Shown here in pieces: positions 9,505 through 16,899 of a DNA stretch of 64,000 nt. Under the pieces are notes generated by a model. That model searched no databases. It was not told where the DNA came from and saw nothing but the letters and a program-made list of their open reading frames with translations. Source of the DNA: Brevundimonas mediterranea (GTDB lineage: Bacteria; Pseudomonadota; Alphaproteobacteria; Caulobacterales; Caulobacteraceae); the NCBI RefSeq assembly GCF_014196125.1, contig NZ_JACIDA010000003.1:310001-374000 (forward strand), given 5' to 3'. A program made the position numbers and the translations under genes. The number at the start of each line of letters is the position of its first letter. Position 1 is the stretch's first letter.

Positions 9505-10551
9505 TTACTGGGCGGCCGGCGCGGCGGAGGCCGCGGCGGGAGCGGGTTGAACGGTCGGCGCAGTCGGCGTCGTCGCCGTCTGGGCGGTGGGGACGCCGGT
9601 CTGGGCGCCGGCTTCGGGTCCGGTCGTCGCCGTGCCGACCACAGGAGCGCCGGTCGTGCCGGCCTCGACCTGGGCGGTGGTTCCGCCGGGCGCGGCCTCG
9701 GCCGTCTTCGGCGTCATGGAGCCGCCCTTGGAGGCGATCCAGCGTTCGAACTCGGCCTGGGTCACGACATTGATCTGGATCGGCATGAAGGCGTGGTCGA
9801 CGCCGCACAGTTCCGAGCACTGGCCGTAGAAGACGCCGGTACGCTCGGCCTTGAACCAGGTCTCGTTGACCCGGCCGGGCACGGCGTCGGTCTTCAGCCC
9901 GAAGGCCGGCAGGGCCACGGCGTGGATCACGTCCGAGGCGGTGATCAGCAGGCGCACCGTCTTGCCGACCGGCACCACCATCGGCTCGTCGGCGGCCAGG
10001 CGATAGACGCTGTGCGACAGACCGCGCTCGGCCAGCTCGGCCTCGGGCACCATGTTGGAGATATATTCGGCCACGCCCTGGTCGGGATATTCGTAGGCCC
10101 AGTTCCACTGGTTGCCCGTGACCTTCACCGTCAGGTCCGGCTCGGGCATGTCGTGATAGGCGAACAGCAGGCGGAAGGAGAACAGCGAAATCCCCACCAG
10201 GATCACCACCGGCAGGACGGTCCAGATGATCTCGACCGTGGTGTTGTGGCTCCAGCGCGCGGGCGTCGGATTGGATCTCTTGTTGTAGCGGAACACGATC
10301 CAGGCCAGCAGGCCCAGCACCAGCAGGGTGATGCCGGTGATGACGGGCATCAGGACGATGTCATGGAACCAGATGGCGTCGTGCTTCAGCGGCGCGGCGG
10401 CCGGCTGAAGATCGATGCCGCCCGGCGTCGGCTGGCCCATCAGATCCTGCGCCCACGTCGGCGCGGCGGAGAACAGGGCGATCCCGACGGCTGTCGTCGC
10501 CGCCGTCGCTCCTGCCTTCGCTCTTCCCAGGGCTCGCGTCCCCATTCCCAT
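9505..10551 (-). CDS. ctaC: Cytochrome c oxidase subunit II
   Basis: The protein has 348 residues: a signal segment ending near APTWAQ, two transmembrane helices (for example PVITGITLLVLGLLAWIVF), then a periplasmic cupredoxin domain. The binuclear CuA site is intact: GQCSELCGVDHAFM, with the upstream His in SDVIHAVALP. The aromatic patch GNQWNWAYEYP for electron entry is present. An unusual Ala/Pro/Thr/Val-rich tail of about 50 residues follows the CuA domain. The ATG at 10551 is preferred over an upstream TTG because GGGGAC lies 6 bases before it. It is the first gene of the cluster. Confidence 0.96.
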   Translation of the reverse strand: MGMGTRALGRAKAGATAATTAVGIALFSAAPTWAQDLMGQPTPGGIDLQPAAAPLKHDAIWFHDIVLMPVITGITLLVLGLLAWIVFRYNKRSNPTPARWSHNTTVEIIWTVLPVVILVGISLFSFRLLFAYHDMPEPDLTVKVTGNQWNWAYEYPDQGVAEYISNMVPEAELAERGLSHSVYRLAADEPMVVPVGKTVRLLITASDVIHAVALPAFGLKTDAVPGRVNETWFKAERTGVFYGQCSELCGVDHAFMPIQINVVTQAEFERWIASKGGSMTPKTAEAAPGGTTAQVEAGTTGAPVVGTATTGPEAGAQTGVPTAQTATTPTAPTVQPAPAAASAAPAAQ

Positions 10552-10765
10552 ACGAAGTCCCCACAATATCGTTTTTCAGCAGAGACTTGAGAACGAATCT
10601 CAAGTCTTCGCGCGGGCATGTTCTCCACCCGTCACTTCCTTGAGTCCCTATCGGATCGCCCTTCGCTTGCCAAGCGATCCGGCGCTCCATCCGCCGCAAA
10701 CTCGCCCCAAACCCGTCCGCCCCCTCATCGAACCGCGTTGGATTAAACCTTCGTCATGTTTAAAC

Positions 10766-10790
10766 AGGTACCTTGCGTCACAAGGTACCT
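10766..10790. promoter_or_regulatory. Perfect 25-bp inverted repeat, candidate PadR operator
   Basis: Ten-base arms AGGTACCTTG and CAAGGTACCT flank a 5-base centre (CGTCA). It lies 36 bases upstream of the padR-like start and about 215 bases from ctaC, divergently. PadR regulators bind dyads at their own promoters, so autoregulation is the simple reading. The exact palindrome is seen; the binding protein is inferred. Confidence 0.6.
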
Positions 10791-10825
10791 TGTCGTAGTC
10801 AATCCCCATCAGAGGAGAGATCGAG

Positions 10826-11212
10826 GTGACAGAAACCATCGAGATACAGCTGAAGAAGGGGGTTCTGGGACTGTGCGTCCTGGCGCTCCTGAACCGGGCG
10901 GACAGCTACGCCTACGAAATCGCCAGCCGTCTGTCGGACGCGATCGATATGGGGGAAGGCACAATCTACCCCCTGATGCGGCGGATGCAGTCGGACGGAC
11001 AGGTCGAGACCTATCTGGTCGAATCCTCGTCCGGCCCGTCCCGCAAATATTATCGCCTGACCGACGCCGGACGGACGGCCCTGGCCGCCCAGACCGTCGA
11101 ATGGTCGGCCTTCACCCAAGCGGTCGACGCCGTCCTGGCGAACGACGCAACCACGATCCAGACGCCGGAGCCCCAGGCTGCCGACACTCAACCGGAGGGA
11201 GAGGAACAATGA
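10826..11212 (+). CDS. PadR family transcriptional regulator
   Basis: The protein has 128 residues. The winged-helix PadR domain fills residues 5-90: LKKGVLGLCVLALL, YAYEIASRL, GEGTIYPLMRRMQSDG (recognition region) and KYYRLTDAGR (wing). The C terminus is acidic and low-complexity. It starts at a GTG with AGGAG nine bases upstream. It overlaps the following HAAS gene by 4 bases, and PadR-HAAS-GIN is a recurring arrangement in which PadR usually represses its own operon. The inverted repeat at 10766-10790 is the likely operator. Confidence 0.92.
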   Translation: MTETIEIQLKKGVLGLCVLALLNRADSYAYEIASRLSDAIDMGEGTIYPLMRRMQSDGQVETYLVESSSGPSRKYYRLTDAGRTALAAQTVEWSAFTQAVDAVLANDATTIQTPEPQAADTQPEGEEQ

Positions 11213-11814
11213 CGCGCGCGGAATTCATCGCCCGTCTCAGAAGCGGCCTGGTCGGATTGCCGACCGCCACGGCGACCGACATCATCGCCGACTATGAGAC
11301 CCATTTCGCCGACGGCCTGGCCGCCGGCCGCACCGAGGCCGAGGTGGCCGCCGCTCTGGGCGATCCGGGCCGGCTGGCCCGCGAACTGAAGGCCGAGGCC
11401 GGGATCCAGCGCTGGCGTCAGGAGAAGAACCCCTCCGCCGCCGCCGCCGCCGTCTTCGCCGTCCTGGGCCTGGGGGCCATCGACATCCTGATCCTCCTGC
11501 CCATTCTGATGGGCGTAATCGGGACCATCTTCGGCTTCTTCATCGCCGCCATCGCCCTGTTCATCTCGGGCGGCGGCGTCATGGTGGCCGGTCCCTTCGC
11601 CGGCTTCCCCGGCGGCCCGTTCGCCGCCATCCTGATGGGTCTGGGCCTGATGGCCGGGGCCGTCTTCATCGGCGCCCTTCTGACCATCGTCACCATCTGG
11701 CTGGTCAACGGCATCGTTTGGTTCGCCCGCCTGCACTACCGGCTGCTGAAGCCGGCGCTTGAACCCCAATCCGAAACCCAGTCCGAAACGACGAGCACCG
11801 GAGGCTCGCTATGA
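11209..11814 (+). CDS. HAAS (DUF1700) domain membrane protein
   Basis: The protein has 201 residues. The first 75 form a soluble HAAS domain: MTRAEFIARLRSGLVGLP, then DIIADYETHFADGLAAGRTE and AAALGDPGRLARELKAE. Three to four hydrophobic segments follow. HAAS proteins are PadR-associated sensors or signal transducers at the membrane; the signal is unknown. The ATG overlaps the padR stop and the gene end overlaps the next ATG, so all three are coupled. Confidence 0.88.
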   Translation: MTRAEFIARLRSGLVGLPTATATDIIADYETHFADGLAAGRTEAEVAAALGDPGRLARELKAEAGIQRWRQEKNPSAAAAAVFAVLGLGAIDILILLPILMGVIGTIFGFFIAAIALFISGGGVMVAGPFAGFPGGPFAAILMGLGLMAGAVFIGALLTIVTIWLVNGIVWFARLHYRLLKPALEPQSETQSETTSTGGSL

Positions 11815-12593
11815 TCCGCACACTGTTCATCATCGCCGGCGCCGCCCTGGTGCTCTGCATGGTCACCCTGGGCGGGGCCATCGCCCTCGGCGGCCACGAC
11901 CTGCAACGCCACGGCTGGGCTTGGACCATCAAGGACCGGGACGGCGAGTCGATCCGCTTCGAACGGATCAAGGGCGGCGGGACCGACGATCTCGGCCCCT
12001 TCACCACCCGCACCCTGGCCTGGACCGGCGGCGAGGCCCTGACGGTCGAATCCAGCATCAATGTCGAATATGTCCAGGGCCCGGCCAACACCGTGGTCGT
12101 CACCGGTCCCAAGGGGCTGACCGACCGCGTCACCCTGACCGACGGCCGCCTGTCCCTGGGCGACGGCGACGAACGGATCGTGTGGGGCTGGGACAGCGGC
12201 AACTTCTCCGCCCGGTCGGAACGCGACGAACTGCGCGTCGTCGTCACGGCCCCGAACGTCCGCCGCTTCGCCTCCAACGGCTCGGGCGACCTGGACATCA
12301 CCGCCTATGACCAGCCCTCGATGGCCCTGTCGATCTCCGGTTCGGCCGATGTCACCGCCTCGGGCCGCACCGACGCCCTGGATCTCAACATCGCCGGTTC
12401 GGGCGACGCCGATCTGCGGGCCCTGGACGCCAAGGACGCCAGGATCGACATCGCCGGCTCCGGCGACGCCGACATCGCCCCCACCGGCGACGTCGAGGTG
12501 AGCATCGCGGGCTCCGGCGACGTCAGCCTGGCGACCCGTCCAGCCAAGCTGACCAGCGAAATCGCCGGCTCCGGCGACGTCTATCAGAACTGA
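11811..12593 (+). CDS. GIN-domain (DUF2807) exported protein with six-rung repeat
   Basis: The protein has 260 residues. It has an N-terminal signal or anchor (TLFIIAGAALVLCMVTLGGA), a divergent middle, then a repeat array in about the last 105 residues with NGSGD, SGSAD and four IAGSGD or EIAGSGD units spaced roughly 19-20 residues apart. This periodicity fits the right-handed beta-helix of the GIN domain family (PF10988). The role is unknown; related proteins are cell-envelope proteins placed behind PadR-HAAS pairs. It is the last gene of the operon and is followed by a hairpin. Confidence 0.88.
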   Translation: MIRTLFIIAGAALVLCMVTLGGAIALGGHDLQRHGWAWTIKDRDGESIRFERIKGGGTDDLGPFTTRTLAWTGGEALTVESSINVEYVQGPANTVVVTGPKGLTDRVTLTDGRLSLGDGDERIVWGWDSGNFSARSERDELRVVVTAPNVRRFASNGSGDLDITAYDQPSMALSISGSADVTASGRTDALDLNIAGSGDADLRALDAKDARIDIAGSGDADIAPTGDVEVSIAGSGDVSLATRPAKLTSEIAGSGDVYQN

Positions 12594-12601
12594 AAGGACC
12601 A

Positions 12602-12629
12602 GACCCTCCCTCGCTTGCGGGGGAGGGTC
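12602..12629 (+). terminator. Hairpin after the GIN gene
   Basis: GACCCTCCC pairs with GGGAGGGTC around an 11-base loop, eight bases beyond the GIN stop codon. There is no clear T run, so termination is plausible but not certain; it may also belong to the adjacent palindromic repeat family. Confidence 0.45.
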
Positions 12630-12667
12630 CGCGACTGCATGAACGTGGTGCGGGGCTGAACCTTACA

Positions 12668-12792
12668 GGCCCCCTCCGTCACGGCGCTCTGCGCCGCGAC
12701 ACCTCCCCCAAGGGGGGAGGAATGCGAACACCGAAATCCTCCCCCCTTGGGGGAGGTGGATCGCCGGCGAAGCCGGCGAGACGGAGGGGGCC
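12668..12792. repeat. 125-bp composite palindromic element
   Basis: The outer arms GGCCCCCTCCGTC (12668-12680) and GACGGAGGGGGCC (12780-12792) are exact inverse complements. Inside lie ACACCTCCCCCAAGGGGGGA and TCCTCCCCCCTTGGGGGAGG facing each other, plus small side stems CGGCGCTCTGCGCCG and TCGCCGGCGAAGCCGGCGA. The whole folds into one long stem with side hairpins on either strand. No coding capacity is evident. It resembles a non-autonomous palindromic mobile unit (REP/BIME or MITE-like). Confidence 0.75.
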
Positions 12793-12812
12793 CGAACGGC
12801 CCCAACTGTCAC

Positions 12813-13315
12813 AATGACGCTGGTCTCACTCCAGCAATTCCAACAGCTTGTCAGTTTCTCGCCCCGACTTCCGCGCCAGGGTTTCCCCACCCCCTATAAT
12901 CACTCCCGGTCTCGTCGCTTGGAGGGCTCGCTTGGCCTGCGACCTTGCGGCGGCGAGAGCGGATGGAACGGGAGCGGGGGTGCAACTCCCCCGCGCCGGC
13001 GGCGACACATGGTGCGCCGCCGGAGGGTCGAGGGGGATACTCGGCCGCACTCGGGACAGGGTTCGCAGACCCTGCCGACCCGTCGCAGGCTTATGGGGTT
13101 AGGCGATAAGACCGCCACCGCTCGGCGCCCCGAGCTTGCAGGCCAACCACCCGCGCGGGGCGTCAAACCTTCGTCGAAACGGTACTCAACACTCCAAACT
13201 CCGGGCGAAGGCCCGGCGCCCCGCCCAGCCCTCCGCTTCCAAAGGGCCTCAAACTCCGCCGAAGGGACGGAGCGTTTCGTCACGCCTTCACCCTGCCCTT
13301 CATTCCCGCTAAGCC
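12813..13315. other. Gene-free stretch with clustered hairpins upstream of ubiA
   Basis: I recognise no gene here. Several open frames exist on both strands but none shows a domain, and they mutually overlap. Three strong stems follow one another: GCGGGGG/CCCCCGC at 12974-12994, CCGGCGGCG/CGCCGCCGG at 12996-13023, and CAGGGT/ACCCTG at 13057-13074. Further small dyads lie near 13250. It could be a structured RNA, a 5' leader of ubiA or a decayed gene. It contains neither the tmRNA tag nor the RNase P core motif that I looked for. Confidence 0.4.
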
Positions 13316-14353
13316 ATGCCCATGACCACCGCCCCTCTTCCCGACGCCGGCGCCAACTGGGTGGACCGCCATGCGCCGCAGCGGATGAAGCCCTGGCTGA
13401 AGCTGGGTCGGTTCGACCGGCCCATCGGCGTCTGGCTGCTGCTGTTGCCCGGCTGGCAGGGGATCGTCCTGGCCCTGGCCCAGTATCGGCAGGCGCCCGG
13501 CCTCTATGACCTGTGGCTGTTCGTCGGTTTCGGCATCGGGGCCTGTCTGATGCGCGCCGCCGGTTGCGCCTTCAACGACATCGTCGATCGCGACTTCGAC
13601 GCCCAGGTCGCCCGCACCGCGCGGCGCCCCATTCCCGCCGGCCTGATCAGCGTCAAACAGGCCTGGGCCTTCGTGGTCGGCTGCAGCCTGATCAGCCTGC
13701 TGATCCTGCTGACCCTGCCCGTCGTCGCCATCCTGCTGGGCGTCGGCTCCCTGGCCCTGGTCGCCGCCTATCCCTTCATGAAGCGGATCACCTGGTGGCC
13801 CCAGGCCTGGCTGGGCTTGACCTTCAACTGGGGTGCCCTGATGGGCTTCGCCGCCGCCCTGCCCCTGGCCGCCGCTGCCCTGCTGCTGCCAGCCGACATC
13901 CTGGGCGAGTTCCGCCCCTTCCTCTGGTCCGCCCCCAGCGACAGCGACCACGCCGTCACCCTGGTCTGGCAGGCCTATATCCCCGCCGTCCTCCTCTGGC
14001 TCGGCGGCGTCTTTTGGACCCTAGGTTACGACACCATCTACGCCCTGCAGGACATCGAGGACGACGCCATGATCGGGGTCAAATCCTCGGCCCGCCGCCT
14101 GGCTTCGGCCGTGCGTCCCGGCGTCGCCGTCTTCTATGTCGTCAGCCTGGTCCTGGCCGTCCTGGTCGGTCTGTCGGCCGGCCTCGGCCCTTTGTTCTGG
14201 CTGGGCCTGGGCCTCTACGCCGCCCACCTGGCCCGCCAGGTCGTCCGCCTCGACCGCACCGACGGCGCCCTGGCGCTGAAACTGTTCAAGTCCAACCGAG
14301 AGGCCGGCTTCATCCTGCTGGCCGCCCTCGCCCTCGGATCCATCGGCCTGTGA
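13316..14353 (+). CDS. ubiA: 4-hydroxybenzoate polyprenyltransferase
   Basis: The protein has 345 residues and about eight to nine helices. The prenyl-diphosphate Mg-binding motif NDIVDRDFDAQVARTARRP and the second aspartate motif YALQDIEDDAMIG identify the UbiA group. LGRFDRPIGVWLLLLPGWQG at the N terminus matches UbiA more closely than heme O or chlorophyll synthases. It catalyses prenylation of 4-hydroxybenzoate in ubiquinone synthesis at the inner membrane. There are two possible ATGs (13316 and 13322). The following lipoprotein gene starts 11 bases later. Confidence 0.94.
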   Translation: MPMTTAPLPDAGANWVDRHAPQRMKPWLKLGRFDRPIGVWLLLLPGWQGIVLALAQYRQAPGLYDLWLFVGFGIGACLMRAAGCAFNDIVDRDFDAQVARTARRPIPAGLISVKQAWAFVVGCSLISLLILLTLPVVAILLGVGSLALVAAYPFMKRITWWPQAWLGLTFNWGALMGFAAALPLAAAALLLPADILGEFRPFLWSAPSDSDHAVTLVWQAYIPAVLLWLGGVFWTLGYDTIYALQDIEDDAMIGVKSSARRLASAVRPGVAVFYVVSLVLAVLVGLSAGLGPLFWLGLGLYAAHLARQVVRLDRTDGALALKLFKSNREAGFILLAALALGSIGL

Positions 14354-14364
14354 AGGAGTCTCCC

Positions 14365-15198
14365 ATGAACCGTTCCGTTCGCATCCTGCTGCTGTCCGTC
14401 GCCGTCGCGGCCACCGTCGCCGCCTGTCAGCGCCGCGACGACAAGGTCGAGGCTCCGGCCCCCGCCCCGGCCGCGCCCGCGCCCGTCAACCCGGCCGCAG
14501 CCGGCGCGCCGATGAGTTTCGACTCCAAGACCCAGTACGCCACGGTCAAACTGACCCTGCCGGACGCGATCAAGTCCAAGCCCGACCTGCACGCCCCCCT
14601 CTACGCCGCCGCCGTGCGCGACCTGCGCCAGTTCTCCGAAGGCGCCCAGGCCGACCTGTCCGAGGCCGGCGGCGGCCCCGGCGGCTACGAGAAGACCATC
14701 GCCTTCGACCCCGGCGCCGAGACCGGCAAACTGTTCAGCCTGGCCCGCACCGATTTCGAGTTCACCGGCGGCGCCCATCCCAACACCAGCTTCTCGGCCG
14801 TCCTGTGGGACAAGGCGATGAAGAAGCGGCTGGGTTTCGCCGACCTGTTCCGCCCCGGCGTCGATCTGTCCGGCCTGGACAAGGCCCTGTGCGACGCGGC
14901 CAACGCCGCCAAACAGGCCCGCTCGCCGGGGTCCGAGACCGCGACCCTGGGCGGCAAGATGTGGACCTGCCCCAAGGCCGTCGCCACCCCCTTCGTCCTG
15001 ACGCCCGGCACGACGCCGGGCAAGGCGGGCGGGATCACCTTCCTGCTGGGCGCCTATCAGATCGGCCCCTATTCGGACGGCCCCTACCAGATCGCCCTGC
15101 CCCAGTCGGTCTTCCGCTCCCTGCTGAACCCCGCCTACGCCGACGAGTTCGCCGGCGCGCCGGTCAAGGCGGGGGACGTGACGCCGAAGAACGGCTGA
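14365..15198 (+). CDS. Lipoprotein with DUF4163/DUF3298 (RsiV-like) domain
   Basis: The protein has 277 residues. The signal peptide ends in a lipobox (VAAC), followed by an Ala/Pro linker. The mature part contains FEFTGGAHPNTSF, typical of DUF3298 proteins, where a DUF4163 region precedes it (FDSKTQYATVKLTLPD). The family includes the extracytoplasmic domain of anti-sigma factor RsiV, but there is no anti-sigma segment here, so the function is unknown. AAGGAG just before the ATG supports the start, and the short gap suggests cotranscription with ubiA. Confidence 0.85.
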   Translation: MNRSVRILLLSVAVAATVAACQRRDDKVEAPAPAPAAPAPVNPAAAGAPMSFDSKTQYATVKLTLPDAIKSKPDLHAPLYAAAVRDLRQFSEGAQADLSEAGGGPGGYEKTIAFDPGAETGKLFSLARTDFEFTGGAHPNTSFSAVLWDKAMKKRLGFADLFRPGVDLSGLDKALCDAANAAKQARSPGSETATLGGKMWTCPKAVATPFVLTPGTTPGKAGGITFLLGAYQIGPYSDGPYQIALPQSVFRSLLNPAYADEFAGAPVKAGDVTPKNG

Positions 15199-16128
15199 TC
15201 AGTCGGTCAGGAACTGATCCACCAGTTCGGCGAACCGCTGGGGCTGGTCGGCCATGATGAAATGCCGGCTGCCGTCGACGCGGATCAGCTTGACGCCGGG
15301 CAGGGTCGCATACTCCCGCGTCCACAGCGCGTCGGCCATAGCGGCCGGCGCGCCGCCGTCGGCGTCGGAGGCGTACAGCGCCGTGACCGGCGTCGCCATG
15401 GCCGCCAGATTGGGCCGAACGTCGGTGGTCATCACCTCGCGGATGGCGGTCGCCAGGGCCTGACGGTCCGAGGCCAGGCTCCATTCGACCATGGCCGCCC
15501 GCGTCGCCGGATCGCGCGCCAGACCGACCGCCCCCTGCTGCTGGGCGGCGCGCAACGCGGCGTCGTCCTGGATCAGCAGAGCCTGGGCCGCCTGGTCGGC
15601 GAAGGGCCGGGCCGTCGCCGGCGTCACCTGGGGACCGAACAGCGCCGAGAAGAAGGGCAGATTGTCCACCGCCATCACCCGCCCCACCGCCTCGGGATGG
15701 CGCTGCGCCAGCATCAGGGCCGACAGACCGCCCATCGAATGGCCGATGACCGCAGGCTTGCTCAGCCCCGCCGACTGCACATATCCCGCCAGGGCCTCGA
15801 CCGCCGGCTCCAGCAGAGGTCCGTCCCCATGCGTCCAGGCCTCCCCGGCAAAGCCCGCCAACTGGACCAGATGCACCCGGTGCGTCGCCTTCAGCCGATC
15901 CGCCGTCGCCCGCCACACCTCCCGCGAGCAGCTATAGCCGGGGATCAGGATCACATCGGGGCCGGCGCCGACCACCTCGACCGACAGCCGGTCCGAAATA
16001 AAGGCCGGAGCGCCCGCCGGGGCCTGGATGGGGGCGGCGGAGGCCGCGCCGCCCGCAGACAGGGCGACCACGGAGGCCAGAAGCAGGGCGCGCAGCATCG
16101 GGCGCGCGCGGCAATGCGCGAACATCAT
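15199..16128 (-). CDS. Secreted alpha/beta fold hydrolase
   Basis: The protein has 309 residues. A signal peptide (about residues 11-32, ending ASAAP) precedes an alpha/beta hydrolase domain: LIPGYSCSREVW forms the oxyanion region, GHSMGGLSA the nucleophile Ser, and GSRHFIM the catalytic His. The substrate is unknown. GGAGAG lies 7 bases before tandem ATGs. It is the third gene of a minus-strand group with a small membrane protein and an XRE regulator, 39 bases downstream of the regulator, with a CTGAC/GTCAG dyad in between. It converges with the lipoprotein gene, with no gap. Confidence 0.85.
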   Translation of the reverse strand: MMFAHCRARPMLRALLLASVVALSAGGAASAAPIQAPAGAPAFISDRLSVEVVGAGPDVILIPGYSCSREVWRATADRLKATHRVHLVQLAGFAGEAWTHGDGPLLEPAVEALAGYVQSAGLSKPAVIGHSMGGLSALMLAQRHPEAVGRVMAVDNLPFFSALFGPQVTPATARPFADQAAQALLIQDDAALRAAQQQGAVGLARDPATRAAMVEWSLASDRQALATAIREVMTTDVRPNLAAMATPVTALYASDADGGAPAAMADALWTREYATLPGVKLIRVDGSRHFIMADQPQRFAELVDQFLTD

Positions 16129-16167
16129 GACAGTCTCTCCAAATGTAAGGTTATTCTGACCTTGGGG

Positions 16168-16368
16168 TCAGCCCGCGTGCGGGTTCTCGAAAATGTCCTC
16201 GACCGGGCGGTCGAAGGCGGCGGCGATGCGATAGGCCAGGTCCAGCGACGGATCATGCCGCTCGGTCTCCAGGGCGATCACCGCCTGTCGCGACACGCCC
16301 AGCGCCTGGCCCAACTGTTCCTGGGTCCAGCCGCGCTCGACGCGCAGCAGTTTCAGACGGTTCTTCAT
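16168..16368 (-). CDS. Small XRE-family transcriptional regulator
   Basis: The protein has 66 residues, essentially a lone Cro/CI helix-turn-helix: LKLLRVERGWTQEQLGQALG then VSRQAVIALETERHDPSLDL. This compact type, with FDRPVEDIFE at the end, is common next to small membrane proteins. Its ATG overlaps the stop of the upstream membrane protein gene (ATGA), so the two are coupled. CTGAC/GTCAG palindromes upstream of the operon and at its own 3' end are candidate operators. Confidence 0.9.
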   Translation of the reverse strand: MKNRLKLLRVERGWTQEQLGQALGVSRQAVIALETERHDPSLDLAYRIAAAFDRPVEDIFENPHAG

Positions 16369-16772
16369 CGGCTGGTCTTTATGAAGGGCGACACGATGCC
16401 GTACATCGCCCAGAACAACGGCACGATCAGCCAGGTCTGGATATGAGGCGCCCCGGCGAAAGTCTCGCCAAAGCCCCAGAACGTCGCCACGGCCATCGCC
16501 AAGCCCGCCGCTACGATGAACTGTTTGGCGGTCACGCCGCGCACGAACTCATCGCTCTCGCGCATCAGCGCAAGGGTGGCCCAGATCTGACCGATCACCG
16601 GCGCTGACAACACCGCCGCCAGCCCCCACGCCACTGGCTTGCCAATGATCTCGTCGAACGCGTCTGTGGTCATCATCGAAATGCAGATCGCGACATAGGG
16701 CACGGAAAACGCCATCGTGCGAATGATATAACGCCGATGCGCGGGCGTTCCGTTTCTCCAGGCAGTAAACAT
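16365..16772 (-). CDS. Four-helix membrane protein paired with an XRE regulator
   Basis: The protein has 135 residues with about four hydrophobic segments, including FSVPYVAICISMM, AVLSAPVIGQIWATLALM and WLIVPLFWAMYGIVSPF. There is no enzymatic motif. The start at 16772 is set by an excellent Shine-Dalgarno (AAGGAGG) and excludes twelve upstream codons. It is the first gene of the XRE operon. Membrane proteins in such pairs are often supposed to sense or be controlled with the regulator, but the function is not known. Confidence 0.8.
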   Translation of the reverse strand: MFTAWRNGTPAHRRYIIRTMAFSVPYVAICISMMTTDAFDEIIGKPVAWGLAAVLSAPVIGQIWATLALMRESDEFVRGVTAKQFIVAAGLAMAVATFWGFGETFAGAPHIQTWLIVPLFWAMYGIVSPFIKTSR

Positions 16773-16825
16773 CTTGGACCTCCTTGTGTAAGGACAACCT
16801 GACACCAACTACATGTCATGTCAAC

Positions 16826-16842
16826 CTGACTTTTTGTCAGGC
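16826..16842. promoter_or_regulatory. CCTGAC-N5-GTCAGG inverted repeat upstream of the XRE operon
   Basis: The perfect dyad CCTGACTTTTTGTCAGG lies 54 bases upstream of the membrane protein start, in a tract with more copies of the half-site (AACCTGAC at 16796 and 16824). A second dyad with the same half-sites, CTGAC-N6-GTCAG at 16156-16171, lies between the XRE gene and the hydrolase. These are candidate binding sites for the small XRE repressor. The palindromes are seen; the binding is inferred. Confidence 0.45.
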
Positions 16843-16899
16843 GCGCCCCACATTCATCCCGTGCTTTGCCGACGCAGCCCGCACCCTTAGGGTGCCGCC

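Noticed and set aside
12900..13283. Minus-strand open frame of about 128 codons upstream of ubiA, with a CEPCPECG segment
   Set aside because: Rich in Arg/Pro/Gly as expected of a shadow frame in GC-rich DNA, overlapped by frames on the other strand, and without a recognised domain.
12900..13315. Possible tmRNA or RNase P RNA in the hairpin-rich gap
   Set aside because: I found neither a tag-like Ala-Asn-Asp coding segment with T-arm nor the GAGGAAAGTCC core of RNase P RNA on either strand.
13316..15198. Fusion of an Arg-rich region with the DUF3298 lipoprotein
   Set aside because: The extension is the shadow of ubiA in another frame; the lipoprotein has its own ribosome site and signal peptide at 14365.
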